NCBI GenBank assembly: GCA_020247055.1
Contig: JADCJL010000051.1
Span: 1 to 38,516, forward strand
DNA from: Acidobacteriaceae bacterium
GTDB lineage: Bacteria > Acidobacteriota > Terriglobia > Bryobacterales > Bryobacteraceae
DNA length: 38,516 nt
Direction: 5' to 3'
This document shows, in pieces, positions 14,832 through 22,754 of the stretch. Made by a program: the position numbers and the translations under genes. Numbering within the stretch: the first letter of the stretch is position 1; each line of letters starts with the position of its first letter. Under the pieces are notes generated by a model that did no database searches, was not told the origin of the DNA, and was given only the letters and a program-made list of their open reading frames with translations.

Positions 14832-15863
14832 TTAGTAGAGCGGGCGGCCGGTGATGCCGACGTCAAGGCGGTAGAGGGTGTTGGTGGTGGTGATGGCCAT
14901 GGCGCCGGAGGGCGTGAAGGCGAGGCCGACCATGCCGGGACCGGAGACGAATAGGGAGGGTTCGCGGTCCGGCGTGAGGCGAACGATGCCGCGGCGGCCG
15001 GCGTGGGAGGCGGCGACGTAGAGGTTATCGTCGATGTCGAAGGCGAGGCCTTGGGGACGGCCGAGGCCGCGGAAGAAGACTTCGACTTCGCCGTCGCGGG
15101 AGATGCGGTGGACGCAGTCGTAGCTCGATGTGGTGGGCCCGGTGACATACAGATAGCCGGCGGGGCCGAAGGCGAGGTGGTAGGCGGCGACGGAGGGTTC
15201 GATGGTGGCGAAGACGTAGATCTGGCGGTCGCGAGAGATTTTGAAGATGGTGCCGGAGCGGTCGCCGACGTAGAGGTTGTCGTCTTCGTCGAAGGCGAGG
15301 CCGGTGGCGACGCCCATGCCTTCGACATAGACGGACATTTCGCCGCGGGGGGAGACTTGATAGACGATGCCTTCGTGGCGGGAGGAGACGTAGAGGTTGC
15401 CGTCGGCGTGGAAGGCGAGACCGGTGGCGTTCATGATGTCAGAGAGGAAGGGCTGGGCGCCACTGTCGCGGGGGTCGATGCGATAGACGCTGACGGGGGT
15501 GGACTGGCCGCGGGAGCCGGAGAAGGTGGTGAAGATCTGGCCGGAGTGATCGACGGCGGGGCTCGAGACGGGGTGGAGGCCATCGGCGAGAGCGATGCCG
15601 ATGTCGCATTGCCAGGCGGGGAGGCTGACGTGGGGTCCGCTGGCGACCATGAGTTCGCCGGTGGCGTCCTCGGGGACGCGGGCAATGACAAGGGAGTCAG
15701 AGCCGACGACGATGGGGGCGAAGTTCTCGCCGAGGAGGACCCGGGGCCGCGCCGCTTTAGCAAAGCCTTTGCCGCGGATGCGGAGCTCCCCGCCGGGGAT
15801 GGCGGCTTCCGGGGAGACGTGGGAGATTTGGGGGGCGGCGTCGGAGATCTTGCGGGGGGGCAT
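14832..15863 (-). CDS. IPT/TIG plus NHL-type beta-propeller protein
   Basis: This 343-aa protein begins with an immunoglobulin-like IPT/TIG domain (residues about 10-90: PQISHVSPEAAIPGGELRIRGKGF). A six-bladed NHL/SMP-30-like propeller follows, with repeats ATGLAFHADGNLYVSSRHEG, ATGLAFDEDDNLYVGDRSG, AYHLAFGPAGYLYVTG and PQGLAFDIDDNLYVAASH. Repeats of this type bind ligands or form lactonase-like scaffolds; no active site is evident. The frame is open up to 16094, but that stretch overlaps pgpA in another frame and looks like a shadow, so the ATG at 15863 was chosen. With that start there is no signal peptide, which would make it cytoplasmic. It lies 17 bp after pgpA and 6 bp before cinA. Its function in this housekeeping operon is unknown. 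Confidence 0.8.
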   Translation of the reverse strand: MPPRKISDAAPQISHVSPEAAIPGGELRIRGKGFAKAARPRVLLGENFAPIVVGSDSLVIARVPEDATGELMVASGPHVSLPAWQCDIGIALADGLHPVSSPAVDHSGQIFTTFSGSRGQSTPVSVYRIDPRDSGAQPFLSDIMNATGLAFHADGNLYVSSRHEGIVYQVSPRGEMSVYVEGMGVATGLAFDEDDNLYVGDRSGTIFKISRDRQIYVFATIEPSVAAYHLAFGPAGYLYVTGPTTSSYDCVHRISRDGEVEVFFRGLGRPQGLAFDIDDNLYVAASHAGRRGIVRLTPDREPSLFVSGPGMVGLAFTPSGAMAITTTNTLYRLDVGITGRPLY

Positions 15864-15880
15864 GGTTGGGTAGTGAGAGC

Positions 15881-16342
15881 CTAATACAGATTGTTCCACC
15901 CGGCCACCTGCATGACAACCGCGCCGAACAGGCCGGCGAGGAGATCGTCGGCGATGATGCCGTAGCCGCCGGGGAGTTTTTCGAGGCGGCGGATGGGCCA
16001 GGGTTTGACGATATCGAAGAATCGGAAGAGGACAAAGGCCCAGAGCCAGGCCTGCCAGGAATGAGTATGCACGGCGGAGGCGAGGGTGATCCACTGGCCG
16101 AGGACCTCGTCGATGACGACGTCCTGGGGGTCTTTTCGGTTGGTGAGGCGGGCGTGGACATCGGCGGCCCAGACGCTGGGGGCGAGGAAGAGGGCCGTGA
16201 GGAGCCAGGGGGAGAGGGGGACGAGGTAGGCGAAGAGAAGGCCGCCGAGGGCGCCGGCGGTGCCGGGTCCGTAGGGGAAACGACCGCAGCCGAAAAAAGT
16301 TGCGAGGAGGGTGGCGAGGCGGTTAGCGCCGGAATTCGTCAT
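15881..16342 (-). CDS. pgpA: Phosphatidylglycerophosphatase A
   Basis: This 153-aa membrane protein removes the phosphate from phosphatidylglycerophosphate in the last step of phosphatidylglycerol synthesis. The family landmarks are all present: [18 protein letters not shown] at the start, [18 protein letters not shown] in the middle with acidic metal-binding residues, [32 protein letters not shown] near the end, and about four hydrophobic segments. Length is normal. Its start codon lies inside the 3' end of yacG (20-bp overlap), so the two are translationally coupled. Confidence 0.95.
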   Translation of the reverse strand: MTNSGANRLATLLATFFGCGRFPYGPGTAGALGGLLFAYLVPLSPWLLTALFLAPSVWAADVHARLTNRKDPQDVVIDEVLGQWITLASAVHTHSWQAWLWAFVLFRFFDIVKPWPIRRLEKLPGGYGIIADDLLAGLFGAVVMQVAGWNNLY

Positions 16343-16502
16343 CAGATTCGAGGTTGGCCAGGTCGTTGGGGCTGAGAGGGGTGGAGATGACGTATTTTTC
16401 CTCCGCCCAGTTGCCGAGGTCGATCAGTTTGCAGCGTTCGCTGCAGAAGGGCATGAAGGGGTCGCGGAGGGTGACGGACTGCTTGCAGATGGGGCACTTC
16501 AT
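16323..16502 (-). CDS. yacG: YacG-type zinc-ribbon protein (DNA gyrase inhibitor family)
   Basis: This 59-aa gene is easily overlooked. It encodes [20 protein letters not shown], then [20 protein letters not shown]. The four cysteines (CPIC near the start, FCSERC later) are the zinc ligands of YacG. The motif FCSxRCKxIDLGNWxxE is diagnostic. E. coli YacG binds GyrB and inhibits DNA gyrase. The ATG lies 6 bp after the rimO stop codon and the 3' end overlaps pgpA by 20 bp, so it is expressed with both. The C-terminal tail is acidic ([10 protein letters not shown]), as usual for the family. Confidence 0.9.
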   Translation of the reverse strand: MKCPICKQSVTLRDPFMPFCSERCKLIDLGNWAEEKYVISTPLSPNDLANLESDDEFRR

Positions 16503-16508
16503 GTTGGC

Positions 16509-17918
16509 TTAGCGATGCGGCAGCGGGTTGGGGGTGGCGTGGGGCGCCAGGATCGGGAAGTGGTGCTGCGCGGAGGCCACCGGGACGCCGGTATCGATGA
16601 GGTTGCCGACAAGGTCGTAGTCGTGGGCCTCGGTGACGACGAGGCGACGGATCTGGCCGGGGGCGAGGACGCCTTCGCCGGGGTCGGAGATGTAGCAGAG
16701 GCCGTCGATTTCGGGGGCTTGGGTGGAGAGGCGGGCCTGCCAGAGGAGGTCGGATTCCGGGGAGGGGCCTTCGACGAGGACGCTCATCTCCTTGCCGAGG
16801 AGGGCCTGGTTGGCTTTGCGGCTGATTTTGCGCTGAATGGCCATGAGGCGGCGCTTGCGATTGTAGATCGTGCGGGCGTCGACTTTCTGATCGAGGTGGA
16901 AGCTTTCGCTGGTCTCTTCGTCCGAGTAGGAGAAGACGCCGAGGCGATCGAAGCGGGCGGTTTGGACGAACTGGCAGAGCTCTTCGAAGTCGGCTTCGGT
17001 TTCGCCGGGGAAGCCGACGATCATGGACGTGCGGACGGCAACGCCGGGGATGGTTTTGCGGATCGTTTCGAGGAGCTTGAGGAAGGCATCGCCGTGCTGG
17101 CCGCGCTTCATGCGTTTGAGCACGTTGCGGGAGGCGTGCTGGAGGGGCATGTCGATGTATTTGACGAGATGGGGGTGGGCGGCGATGGTTTCAAGGAGAA
17201 CGGGGGTGACGCGGTTGGGGTAGGCGTAGAGGAAACGGACCCACTTTTCGTAAGGGGTTTCGATTTCGGCGAGGCGGGCGAGAAGGGAGGCGAGTCCGTT
17301 TTTGAGGCCGAGGTCTTCGCCGTAGCTGGTGACGTCCTGGCCGATGAGGTTGATTTCGCGGACGCCGTCATCGAACAGGCGGCGGGCTTCGAGGATGACG
17401 CCTTCAAAGCGGCGGCTGCGGAACTGGCCGCGGAACTGGGGGATGATGCAGAAGGTGCAGGGGTGGTCGCAGCCTTCGGCGATTTTGATGTAGGCGTGGT
17501 GTTTGGGGGTGGTGCGGACGCGGGGTGAGCCTTCGTGATAGAGGAAGGGGGAGACGGGGTTGGCGGCCGGTTCGAGGCCTTCGCAGAGGGCGGCGATGTT
17601 GGCGAGTTCGTTGGTGCCGATGACGGCGTCGACTTCGGGCATGTTGGCGACGATGTCGGCGCGATGGCGTTCGACGAGGCAGCCGGCGACGATGAGGCGC
17701 TGGGCGCGGCCGGTTTCCTTGTACTGGGCCATTTCGAGGATGGTATCGATGGACTCTTTCTTGGCCGGGTCGATGAAGGAGCAGGTGTTGACGACGATGA
17801 CGTCGGCCTCGTCGGGGTGAGGGGTAAGTTCGTGCCCTTTCGAGACGAGATCGCCCATCATGACTTCTGAGTCGACGAGGTTTTTGGGGCAGCCGAGACT
17901 AACGAAACCAATTTTCAA
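16509..17918 (-). CDS. rimO: Ribosomal protein S12 methylthiotransferase
   Basis: RimO is a radical-SAM enzyme that adds a methylthio group to an aspartate of ribosomal protein S12. The 469-aa protein begins MKIGFVSLGCPKNLVDSEVMMG. The N-terminal cluster cysteines are C10, C46 (VNTCSF) and C80 (VAGCLVERH). The radical-SAM motif EGCDHPCTFC has C150, C154 and C157, and the C-terminal TRAM domain begins around residue 400. GCPKNLVDSE separates it from MiaB. The start is inferred as TTG at 17918, which gives the conserved N-terminus exactly; the frame stays open to 18206 but that part is antisense-like sequence overlapping the regulator gene. The ribosome site is weak. It is the first gene of the operon leading to yacG and pgpA, 13 bp after the upstream regulator gene. 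Confidence 0.93.
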   Translation of the reverse strand: MKIGFVSLGCPKNLVDSEVMMGDLVSKGHELTPHPDEADVIVVNTCSFIDPAKKESIDTILEMAQYKETGRAQRLIVAGCLVERHRADIVANMPEVDAVIGTNELANIAALCEGLEPAANPVSPFLYHEGSPRVRTTPKHHAYIKIAEGCDHPCTFCIIPQFRGQFRSRRFEGVILEARRLFDDGVREINLIGQDVTSYGEDLGLKNGLASLLARLAEIETPYEKWVRFLYAYPNRVTPVLLETIAAHPHLVKYIDMPLQHASRNVLKRMKRGQHGDAFLKLLETIRKTIPGVAVRTSMIVGFPGETEADFEELCQFVQTARFDRLGVFSYSDEETSESFHLDQKVDARTIYNRKRRLMAIQRKISRKANQALLGKEMSVLVEGPSPESDLLWQARLSTQAPEIDGLCYISDPGEGVLAPGQIRRLVVTEAHDYDLVGNLIDTGVPVASAQHHFPILAPHATPNPLPHR

Positions 17919-17931
17919 GGTGACTTTCAGT

Positions 17932-19059
17932 TTACCATTGGGGCCGTTTGGCTTTTGCGCCGGGGGCGGGTTGGGCCAGAGATTCGGCGGCACCGGCAGG
18001 GGGGAACGTGCGGGCGAGGGACGCTGATTCGCGGATGACAAGGTGGGGGCTGAAAACTTCACGCCGCGCCGGGGTATCCGGGCCGAGTTCGAGCCGTTCG
18101 AAGAGCAACTCGGCCGCCCGGCGGCCCATCTCCTGCTTCGGTTGATCCACGGTGGTGAGGGGGACGGGCAGATGTTCGACCAGACGGAGGTTGTCGAATC
18201 CGACAACGGAGAACTCCGCCGGGACTTTGACCTTTAGCGCCGCCAGACACTTGAGGATCCGGACGGCGACATGATCGTTGCCGGCAAAGCAGGCCGTGGG
18301 CGCATCGGGGTCGGCGAGGAGAGCCCGCAGTGCCGCCGTCACCTGCTCATCGGAGCGCCCGACCACATGGAAGGCACAGGGCTTCTTGCCGGGAAGGGAG
18401 CGGCGGAGGAACTCGCGATAGTGATCGTCGCGCGGATGGGCGCTTTGTTCATCGAGCGGAGGGCAGTAAGCAATCTGCCGATGGCCAAGCGAAACCAGGT
18501 AGCGCAGAGCCTGTTCGACGCCCGCCTGGTCTTCGAGCACTACGCTATCCCAGTCGGCGTTTCGCGAGGAGCTGAAGAGCAAGACCGCGGGAATGCGGGC
18601 TTGGCGAAGGAGTTCGAGCGATTTGGGGATTTCCTGGTTGGGTTGGTGGGCGAGGATGACGCCGTCCACCTTCCGGGCCGCGAGTTGCTTGAGATGGTGC
18701 TCGATGAGGTGGGGCTGATGGCGCGAGTTACACAGAATAATTTGGTAACCGCGCTGAAAGGCAGCGTATTCGATCGCTTCGGCGACTTCGGCGAAGAAGC
18801 GGTTGGTGAAGTCCGGCAGCAGAAGGGCGATCATCCGCCAAGGGACGCGGGCGCTCTCTTCGGGTACCAGCATGCCCCTGCCGGGTTGCTGTTCGAGAAT
18901 TCCTTCTTTTACCAGTGGTTCCATCGCCTTGCGCAGGGTGGGGCGCGAGGCGCCGAGAGCCTCGGCCATGGTGCGCTCGGAGGGCAGGAGAACGCCCGGC
19001 GGGTAAAAACCAGCTTGAATTTTAGACCTGATGATTTCGGTCAACTGCTTTTGGGTCAC
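17932..19059 (-). CDS. GntR-headed LacI-type transcriptional repressor
   Basis: This 375-aa regulator joins a GntR winged helix (residues 1-68: LTEIIRSKIQAGFYPPGVLLPSERTMAEALGASRPTLRKAMEPLVKEGILEQQPGRGMLV) to a LacI/periplasmic-binding-like sugar sensor (about 75-345). In the sensor, ALLLPDFTNRFFAEVAEAIEYAAFQRGY, LVSLGHRQIAYCPP, PTACFAGNDHVAVRILKCL and FSVVGFDNLRLVEHLPVPLTTVDQP are the family landmarks. The same chimera is known from Bacillus AraR, which senses L-arabinose. The start is a GTG; the nearby ATG is out of frame. The gene is divergent from a TonB receptor with an operator-like palindrome over the receptor promoter. It is therefore the likely local repressor of the catabolic locus, released by a sugar or sugar acid. 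Confidence 0.9.
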   Translation of the reverse strand: MTQKQLTEIIRSKIQAGFYPPGVLLPSERTMAEALGASRPTLRKAMEPLVKEGILEQQPGRGMLVPEESARVPWRMIALLLPDFTNRFFAEVAEAIEYAAFQRGYQIILCNSRHQPHLIEHHLKQLAARKVDGVILAHQPNQEIPKSLELLRQARIPAVLLFSSSRNADWDSVVLEDQAGVEQALRYLVSLGHRQIAYCPPLDEQSAHPRDDHYREFLRRSLPGKKPCAFHVVGRSDEQVTAALRALLADPDAPTACFAGNDHVAVRILKCLAALKVKVPAEFSVVGFDNLRLVEHLPVPLTTVDQPKQEMGRRAAELLFERLELGPDTPARREVFSPHLVIRESASLARTFPPAGAAESLAQPAPGAKAKRPQW

Positions 19060-19089
19060 GAAATTCCATTGTAGTCGATGGGGAAATGC

Positions 19090-19129
19090 TTACCAGAAGT
19101 TGACCAATGGTAAATCTGTTGGATAGACT
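19090..19129 (+). promoter_or_regulatory. TonB-receptor promoter with overlapping operator
   Basis: A -35 box TTGACC (19100-19105), an 18-bp spacer and a -10-like TAGACT (19124-19129) precede the receptor gene. TTGACCA-A-TGGTAAA (19100-19114) is a near-perfect palindrome with one mismatch and lies across the -35 box. A third copy of the half-site, TTACCA, lies at 19090-19095. A repressor bound here would block RNA polymerase; the divergent GntR-LacI protein is the obvious candidate. A ribosome site AGGAG is at 19143-19147. Confidence 0.6.
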
Positions 19130-19155
19130 GCGAAGGACCTTCAGGAGATTCCACG

Positions 19156-22100
19156 ATGAATAAACGAATCCTTGCCGCCTTGGCGCTGCTGTCGGCGGCG
19201 CTCTTCAGCCAGACTTTTACCGGGACGATTCTCGGCACGGCAACCGACTCCACTGGCGCGGTGCTGCCGGGGGTAAAGGTTATTGCAACCGAACAGGCGA
19301 CAGGGGTAGAGCGATCCACGCAGACCAACGATGCCGGGTATTTTGAGTTACCGCTGTTGCCGCCCGGGACCTACCGGGTGGAGGCGCAGTTCACGGGGTT
19401 CAAGCGCATTTCGCGGGCTAATCTGAAGCTGGACACGAGTCAGAGGATGGAGGTGCCCCTGACGCTGGAGCCTGGACAGGTGACGGAGACGATTGAGGTG
19501 AAGGGCGATGCGCCGCTACTGCAAACGGCCACATCTTCCGTGAGCCAGTTGATCGACAACAAGAAAGTGGTGGATTTGCCGTCGTCCAACCGCAATCTTT
19601 TTCAGATTGCGACGCTGACGGCGGGGGTGAATGATTTTGGGGCGAGCGCGGCGCCGGCCACCTCGGGGTCGGTGGGGTTTGGCCGTTGGTCTTCGAACGG
19701 TGGTCAGGTAAACACCAATGAGTTCATGGTGGATGGCGCCACGGCGCTGACGGCGAATATGGGGGCCGCGTCGGTCATTCCGACGATTGACGCCATCGAA
19801 GAGTTCAAGATCGAGACGAATGCCCTTGCGGCGGAGTTTGGCCGGACGGGTGGCGCCGTGCTGAACGCGATCTACAAGTCGGGCACAAACAATCTGCACG
19901 GTACGATCTACGACTTCTGGAAGAACCGGGCGCTGAATGCGAACTCCTGGTTGAATAACCGAGCGGGCAGAACCCGCGATTTTGTCAACGTCCATACCTT
20001 TGGCTACAGCGTGGGGGGGCCGGTGTGGATTCCCAAGGTGTTCAATGGCCGCAACCGGCTTTTCTTCTTCCACAACTATGAGGGCTACCGCGATGTTCTC
20101 CCGTCGCGCCAGTTGTTGAGTGTGCCAACGGCGCAGGAAAAGACGGGCGACTTTTCGCAGCGCCGCACGGCGTCCGGGGCGCTGATTCAGGTCTTTGACC
20201 CGCTGACGACGGCAGCGGTGCCCAACCAAGCCAATCGGTTTGCGCGCACTCCGTTCGCGGGCAATCAGATTCCGGCGAGCCGGCTGGATCCGGTGTCGCG
20301 GAATCTCGTGAACTACTATCCGGCGCCAAATTCGATACCGACGGATGCGTTTTCGAACGCCAACAATTACCTGGTCAATGCCAACGGGCAGAACCGCCAG
20401 AACATGTGGACGATCAAGACCGATTACAACATCCGTGACGGCGCGCGGCTGTTTGTCCGGTATACAGAAAGCGAGCAGGGAGGCGGCGCCGCGAATCTGT
20501 TTGGGTCTACGCCCGGTTGCAGTTCCTGCCTGATAACGAATAATCCGGCCGGGGCGTTTTCGCCCCGCGGGGGAGGATCGAACCTCTATGTCTATCCGAA
20601 GAACGCTGTGGTGGGTTTTTCGAGCACCCTTACCCCCACGACAATTCTCGATCTGCGCTATTCCCTGAACCGGCAGTTGTTGAGTCGTTTGCCGCAATCT
20701 TCGGGTTTTGATCTGGCCGCGGCCGGCTTCCCGGCGCAGTTTGCTTCCTCGGTCTTTTACAAGGTCTTCCCGCCCATCAGCATTCAAAACTACGAGGGAA
20801 TGGGAGCGCGTTCAAACGGCGACCTGCTGCGTCGTGGCGACCTGTCGCACTCGCTGCAGGGCAGCATTACCAAGATCGCCGGTAAGCATACGATCAAATA
20901 CGGCGGTGACGCGCGGATGTACCGTTATGCGGACATTCAGGCGAGCGACGTGACGCCGTCGTTCAGTTTCAACAGCGTCTGGACGCAGCAGGATCCGTTC
21001 GCCCCGAGCGCGACGGCCGGATGGGGATTGGCCTCCTTCCTGCTGGGCTATCCGGCAGGTGGAAACAACCGAATTCCCGGTTCGATTGCCGTGCAGTGGT
21101 TCTACCTGGCTGGTTATGTGCAGGACGACTGGCGCGTTTCGAGCCGGCTGACGCTGAACCTTGGTTTTCGCTACGACCTGGAGACCCCTTACACGGAGCG
21201 CTTCAATCGCAACACGAGCTTTGATCTGAATGTGCGCTCTGCCGCGACGCAGCGAGTAGCGTCCGCCGTGGGAGGCTTGCAGTTTATGGGCAAGGAGATC
21301 AGTTCGCGCTACCGGCAACCGCTCGACCGAAACAACTTTGGTCCGCGATTTGGTTTGGCCTACAAGGCCACGGACAAGACCGTTGTGCGCGCGGCATATG
21401 GGCTGTTCTATCAGCCGATTGTGAACACCGGATTCGGCGCGGCCACCTTCGGCGCGCTGGGCTACGACGGGGATACGCCGTTTCTGGCCAGCACCGATGG
21501 CAACCTGACTCCGGCGCGGCGCTTGAGCAACCCCTTTCCCGATGGTTTCAACCTGCCGACGGGGAACGCCGATGGGGTCAACACGTTGCTCGGCCAAAGC
21601 GTGACCACGCAGCTTCGCAACATCGTCGCGCCCTACACGCAGCAGTTCAATATCGGCATCCAGCGGCAGATGAAGGACTGGCTGCTCGATGTGGGCTATG
21701 TCGGGTCCCGGGGTGTCAATCAGTACATCAACATTCAGGGCAACCAGTTGGAGCCGATCCTGTTTGCGCGCGGCGCCGCGCTGAACGCGCAGGTGCCGAA
21801 TCCCTTCCTGGGACTGGTTCCGCGCGGCCCGTTTTCGAATGCGACGTTGAGTCAAGGGCAGTTGCTGCGACCGTTTCCGCACTTCTCGGATGTGCAGTAC
21901 AACACCGTATCGGCCGGTCAGATGAACTATAACTCACTGCAGACGAAGCTGGAGCGGCGTTTCAGCAATGGGTTTTCTCTACTTACTTCTTACGCGTGGG
22001 CCAAGAACATCGGCAACGTGGGGGAGCGTTACTGGCGGAGTACGGGCATTCAGAACCAGTACGACAATCGCGTGGAGCGCAGTCTGTCGCCCATTGACAT

Positions 22101-22644
22101 TGGTCACCGCATGACGACGGCATTCCTCTACGATCTCCCGTTTGGCAAGGGGCGCCGGTGGGCTAACTCGACCAACGCGGCGGCGAATGCGATTCTCGGC
22201 GGCTGGCAGGTGAATGGCATTCTTACGCTGCAGAGCGGGCTGCCGTTGTCGATTACGGTGCCGGTGAACAGCATTGGGTTCGGGGCGGGCCAGCGGCCGA
22301 ACAACAACGGAAAGTCCGCGCTGCTGCCCGAGGCGCAGCGTACGGCTCTCCGTTGGTTCGATACGGCGGTTTTCTCGCAGCCCGATCCGTTCACGTTTGG
22401 CAACACCGGGCCGCAGTCGCCCGACCTGCGCGGCCAGGGGATTAACAACTGGACGGTCTCGTTTTTTAAGAACACGGCGATTCGTGAGCGGGTGACGGTG
22501 CAGCTGCGTGCGGAGTTTTTCAATTTCTTGAATCACCCGCTGTGGGCGAACCCGGGGACTACAGTGAATACGCCGACCTTTGGGCAGGTGACACAGAAGA
22601 CCGGTAACCGGAGCGGGCAGTTGGCGCTGAAGCTGATTTTTTGA
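19156..22644 (+). CDS. TonB-dependent receptor, Oar-like, complete
   Basis: This 1162-aa outer-membrane receptor has a signal peptide (residues 1-19), a carboxypeptidase-regulatory-like Ig domain (about 20-105: GTILGTATDSTGAVLPGVKVIATEQATGVERSTQTNDAGYFELPLLPPGTYRVEAQFTGF) and a plug domain (about 115-230, including NEFMVDGATALTANMGAASVIPTIDAIEEFKIETNALAAEFGRTGGAVLNAIYKSGTN). A large beta-barrel ends LALKLIF. This is the Oar/SusC-like form common in acidobacteria and it should import an oligosaccharide or sugar-acid product with TonB energy. The promoter carries a probable operator of the divergent GntR-LacI regulator. The gene is followed by a hairpin (22650-22677) and then the catabolic genes on the same strand, so it is the likely uptake gate of the locus. 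Confidence 0.93.
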   Translation: MNKRILAALALLSAALFSQTFTGTILGTATDSTGAVLPGVKVIATEQATGVERSTQTNDAGYFELPLLPPGTYRVEAQFTGFKRISRANLKLDTSQRMEVPLTLEPGQVTETIEVKGDAPLLQTATSSVSQLIDNKKVVDLPSSNRNLFQIATLTAGVNDFGASAAPATSGSVGFGRWSSNGGQVNTNEFMVDGATALTANMGAASVIPTIDAIEEFKIETNALAAEFGRTGGAVLNAIYKSGTNNLHGTIYDFWKNRALNANSWLNNRAGRTRDFVNVHTFGYSVGGPVWIPKVFNGRNRLFFFHNYEGYRDVLPSRQLLSVPTAQEKTGDFSQRRTASGALIQVFDPLTTAAVPNQANRFARTPFAGNQIPASRLDPVSRNLVNYYPAPNSIPTDAFSNANNYLVNANGQNRQNMWTIKTDYNIRDGARLFVRYTESEQGGGAANLFGSTPGCSSCLITNNPAGAFSPRGGGSNLYVYPKNAVVGFSSTLTPTTILDLRYSLNRQLLSRLPQSSGFDLAAAGFPAQFASSVFYKVFPPISIQNYEGMGARSNGDLLRRGDLSHSLQGSITKIAGKHTIKYGGDARMYRYADIQASDVTPSFSFNSVWTQQDPFAPSATAGWGLASFLLGYPAGGNNRIPGSIAVQWFYLAGYVQDDWRVSSRLTLNLGFRYDLETPYTERFNRNTSFDLNVRSAATQRVASAVGGLQFMGKEISSRYRQPLDRNNFGPRFGLAYKATDKTVVRAAYGLFYQPIVNTGFGAATFGALGYDGDTPFLASTDGNLTPARRLSNPFPDGFNLPTGNADGVNTLLGQSVTTQLRNIVAPYTQQFNIGIQRQMKDWLLDVGYVGSRGVNQYINIQGNQLEPILFARGAALNAQVPNPFLGLVPRGPFSNATLSQGQLLRPFPHFSDVQYNTVSAGQMNYNSLQTKLERRFSNGFSLLTSYAWAKNIGNVGERYWRSTGIQNQYDNRVERSLSPIDIGHRMTTAFLYDLPFGKGRRWANSTNAAANAILGGWQVNGILTLQSGLPLSITVPVNSIGFGAGQRPNNNGKSALLPEAQRTALRWFDTAVFSQPDPFTFGNTGPQSPDLRGQGINNWTVSFFKNTAIRERVTVQLRAEFFNFLNHPLWANPGTTVNTPTFGQVTQKTGNRSGQLALKLIF

Positions 22645-22649
22645 CGTTA

Positions 22650-22677
22650 CCGATGGCGCCGGGGAGACCGGCATCGG
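22650..22677 (+). terminator. Hairpin between the TonB receptor and the catabolic genes
   Basis: CCGAT (22650-22654) pairs with ATCGG (22673-22677) around an inner stem GCCGG/CCGGC with a 5-nt loop and a GGC bulge. It starts five bases after the receptor stop codon and lacks a T-tract. It may lower read-through into the downstream enzymes or protect the receptor mRNA. The rest of the 110-bp gap shows an AGGAG 17 bases before the next ATG and no clear promoter. Confidence 0.45.
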
Positions 22678-22754
22678 AGGACAAAACCGGTAATGATCGA
22701 GCCCCGCGAATGTATGATGACCCGAACCCTTCAGGAGCCATAACGAAGTAAGCT

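Noticed and set aside
15864-16094. N-terminal extension of the IPT/NHL protein to 16094 with a hydrophobic stretch
   Set aside because: It overlaps the conserved C-terminal half of pgpA in another frame; the hydrophobic part is a frame shadow and not a signal peptide.
17919-18206. N-terminal extension of RimO to 18206
   Set aside because: Overlaps the regulator gene and has low-complexity sequence; the family N-terminus begins exactly at the TTG codon at 17918.
19516-20787. 423-codon minus-strand frame opposite the TonB receptor
   Set aside because: Arginine-rich shadow without motifs; the receptor is complete on the other strand.
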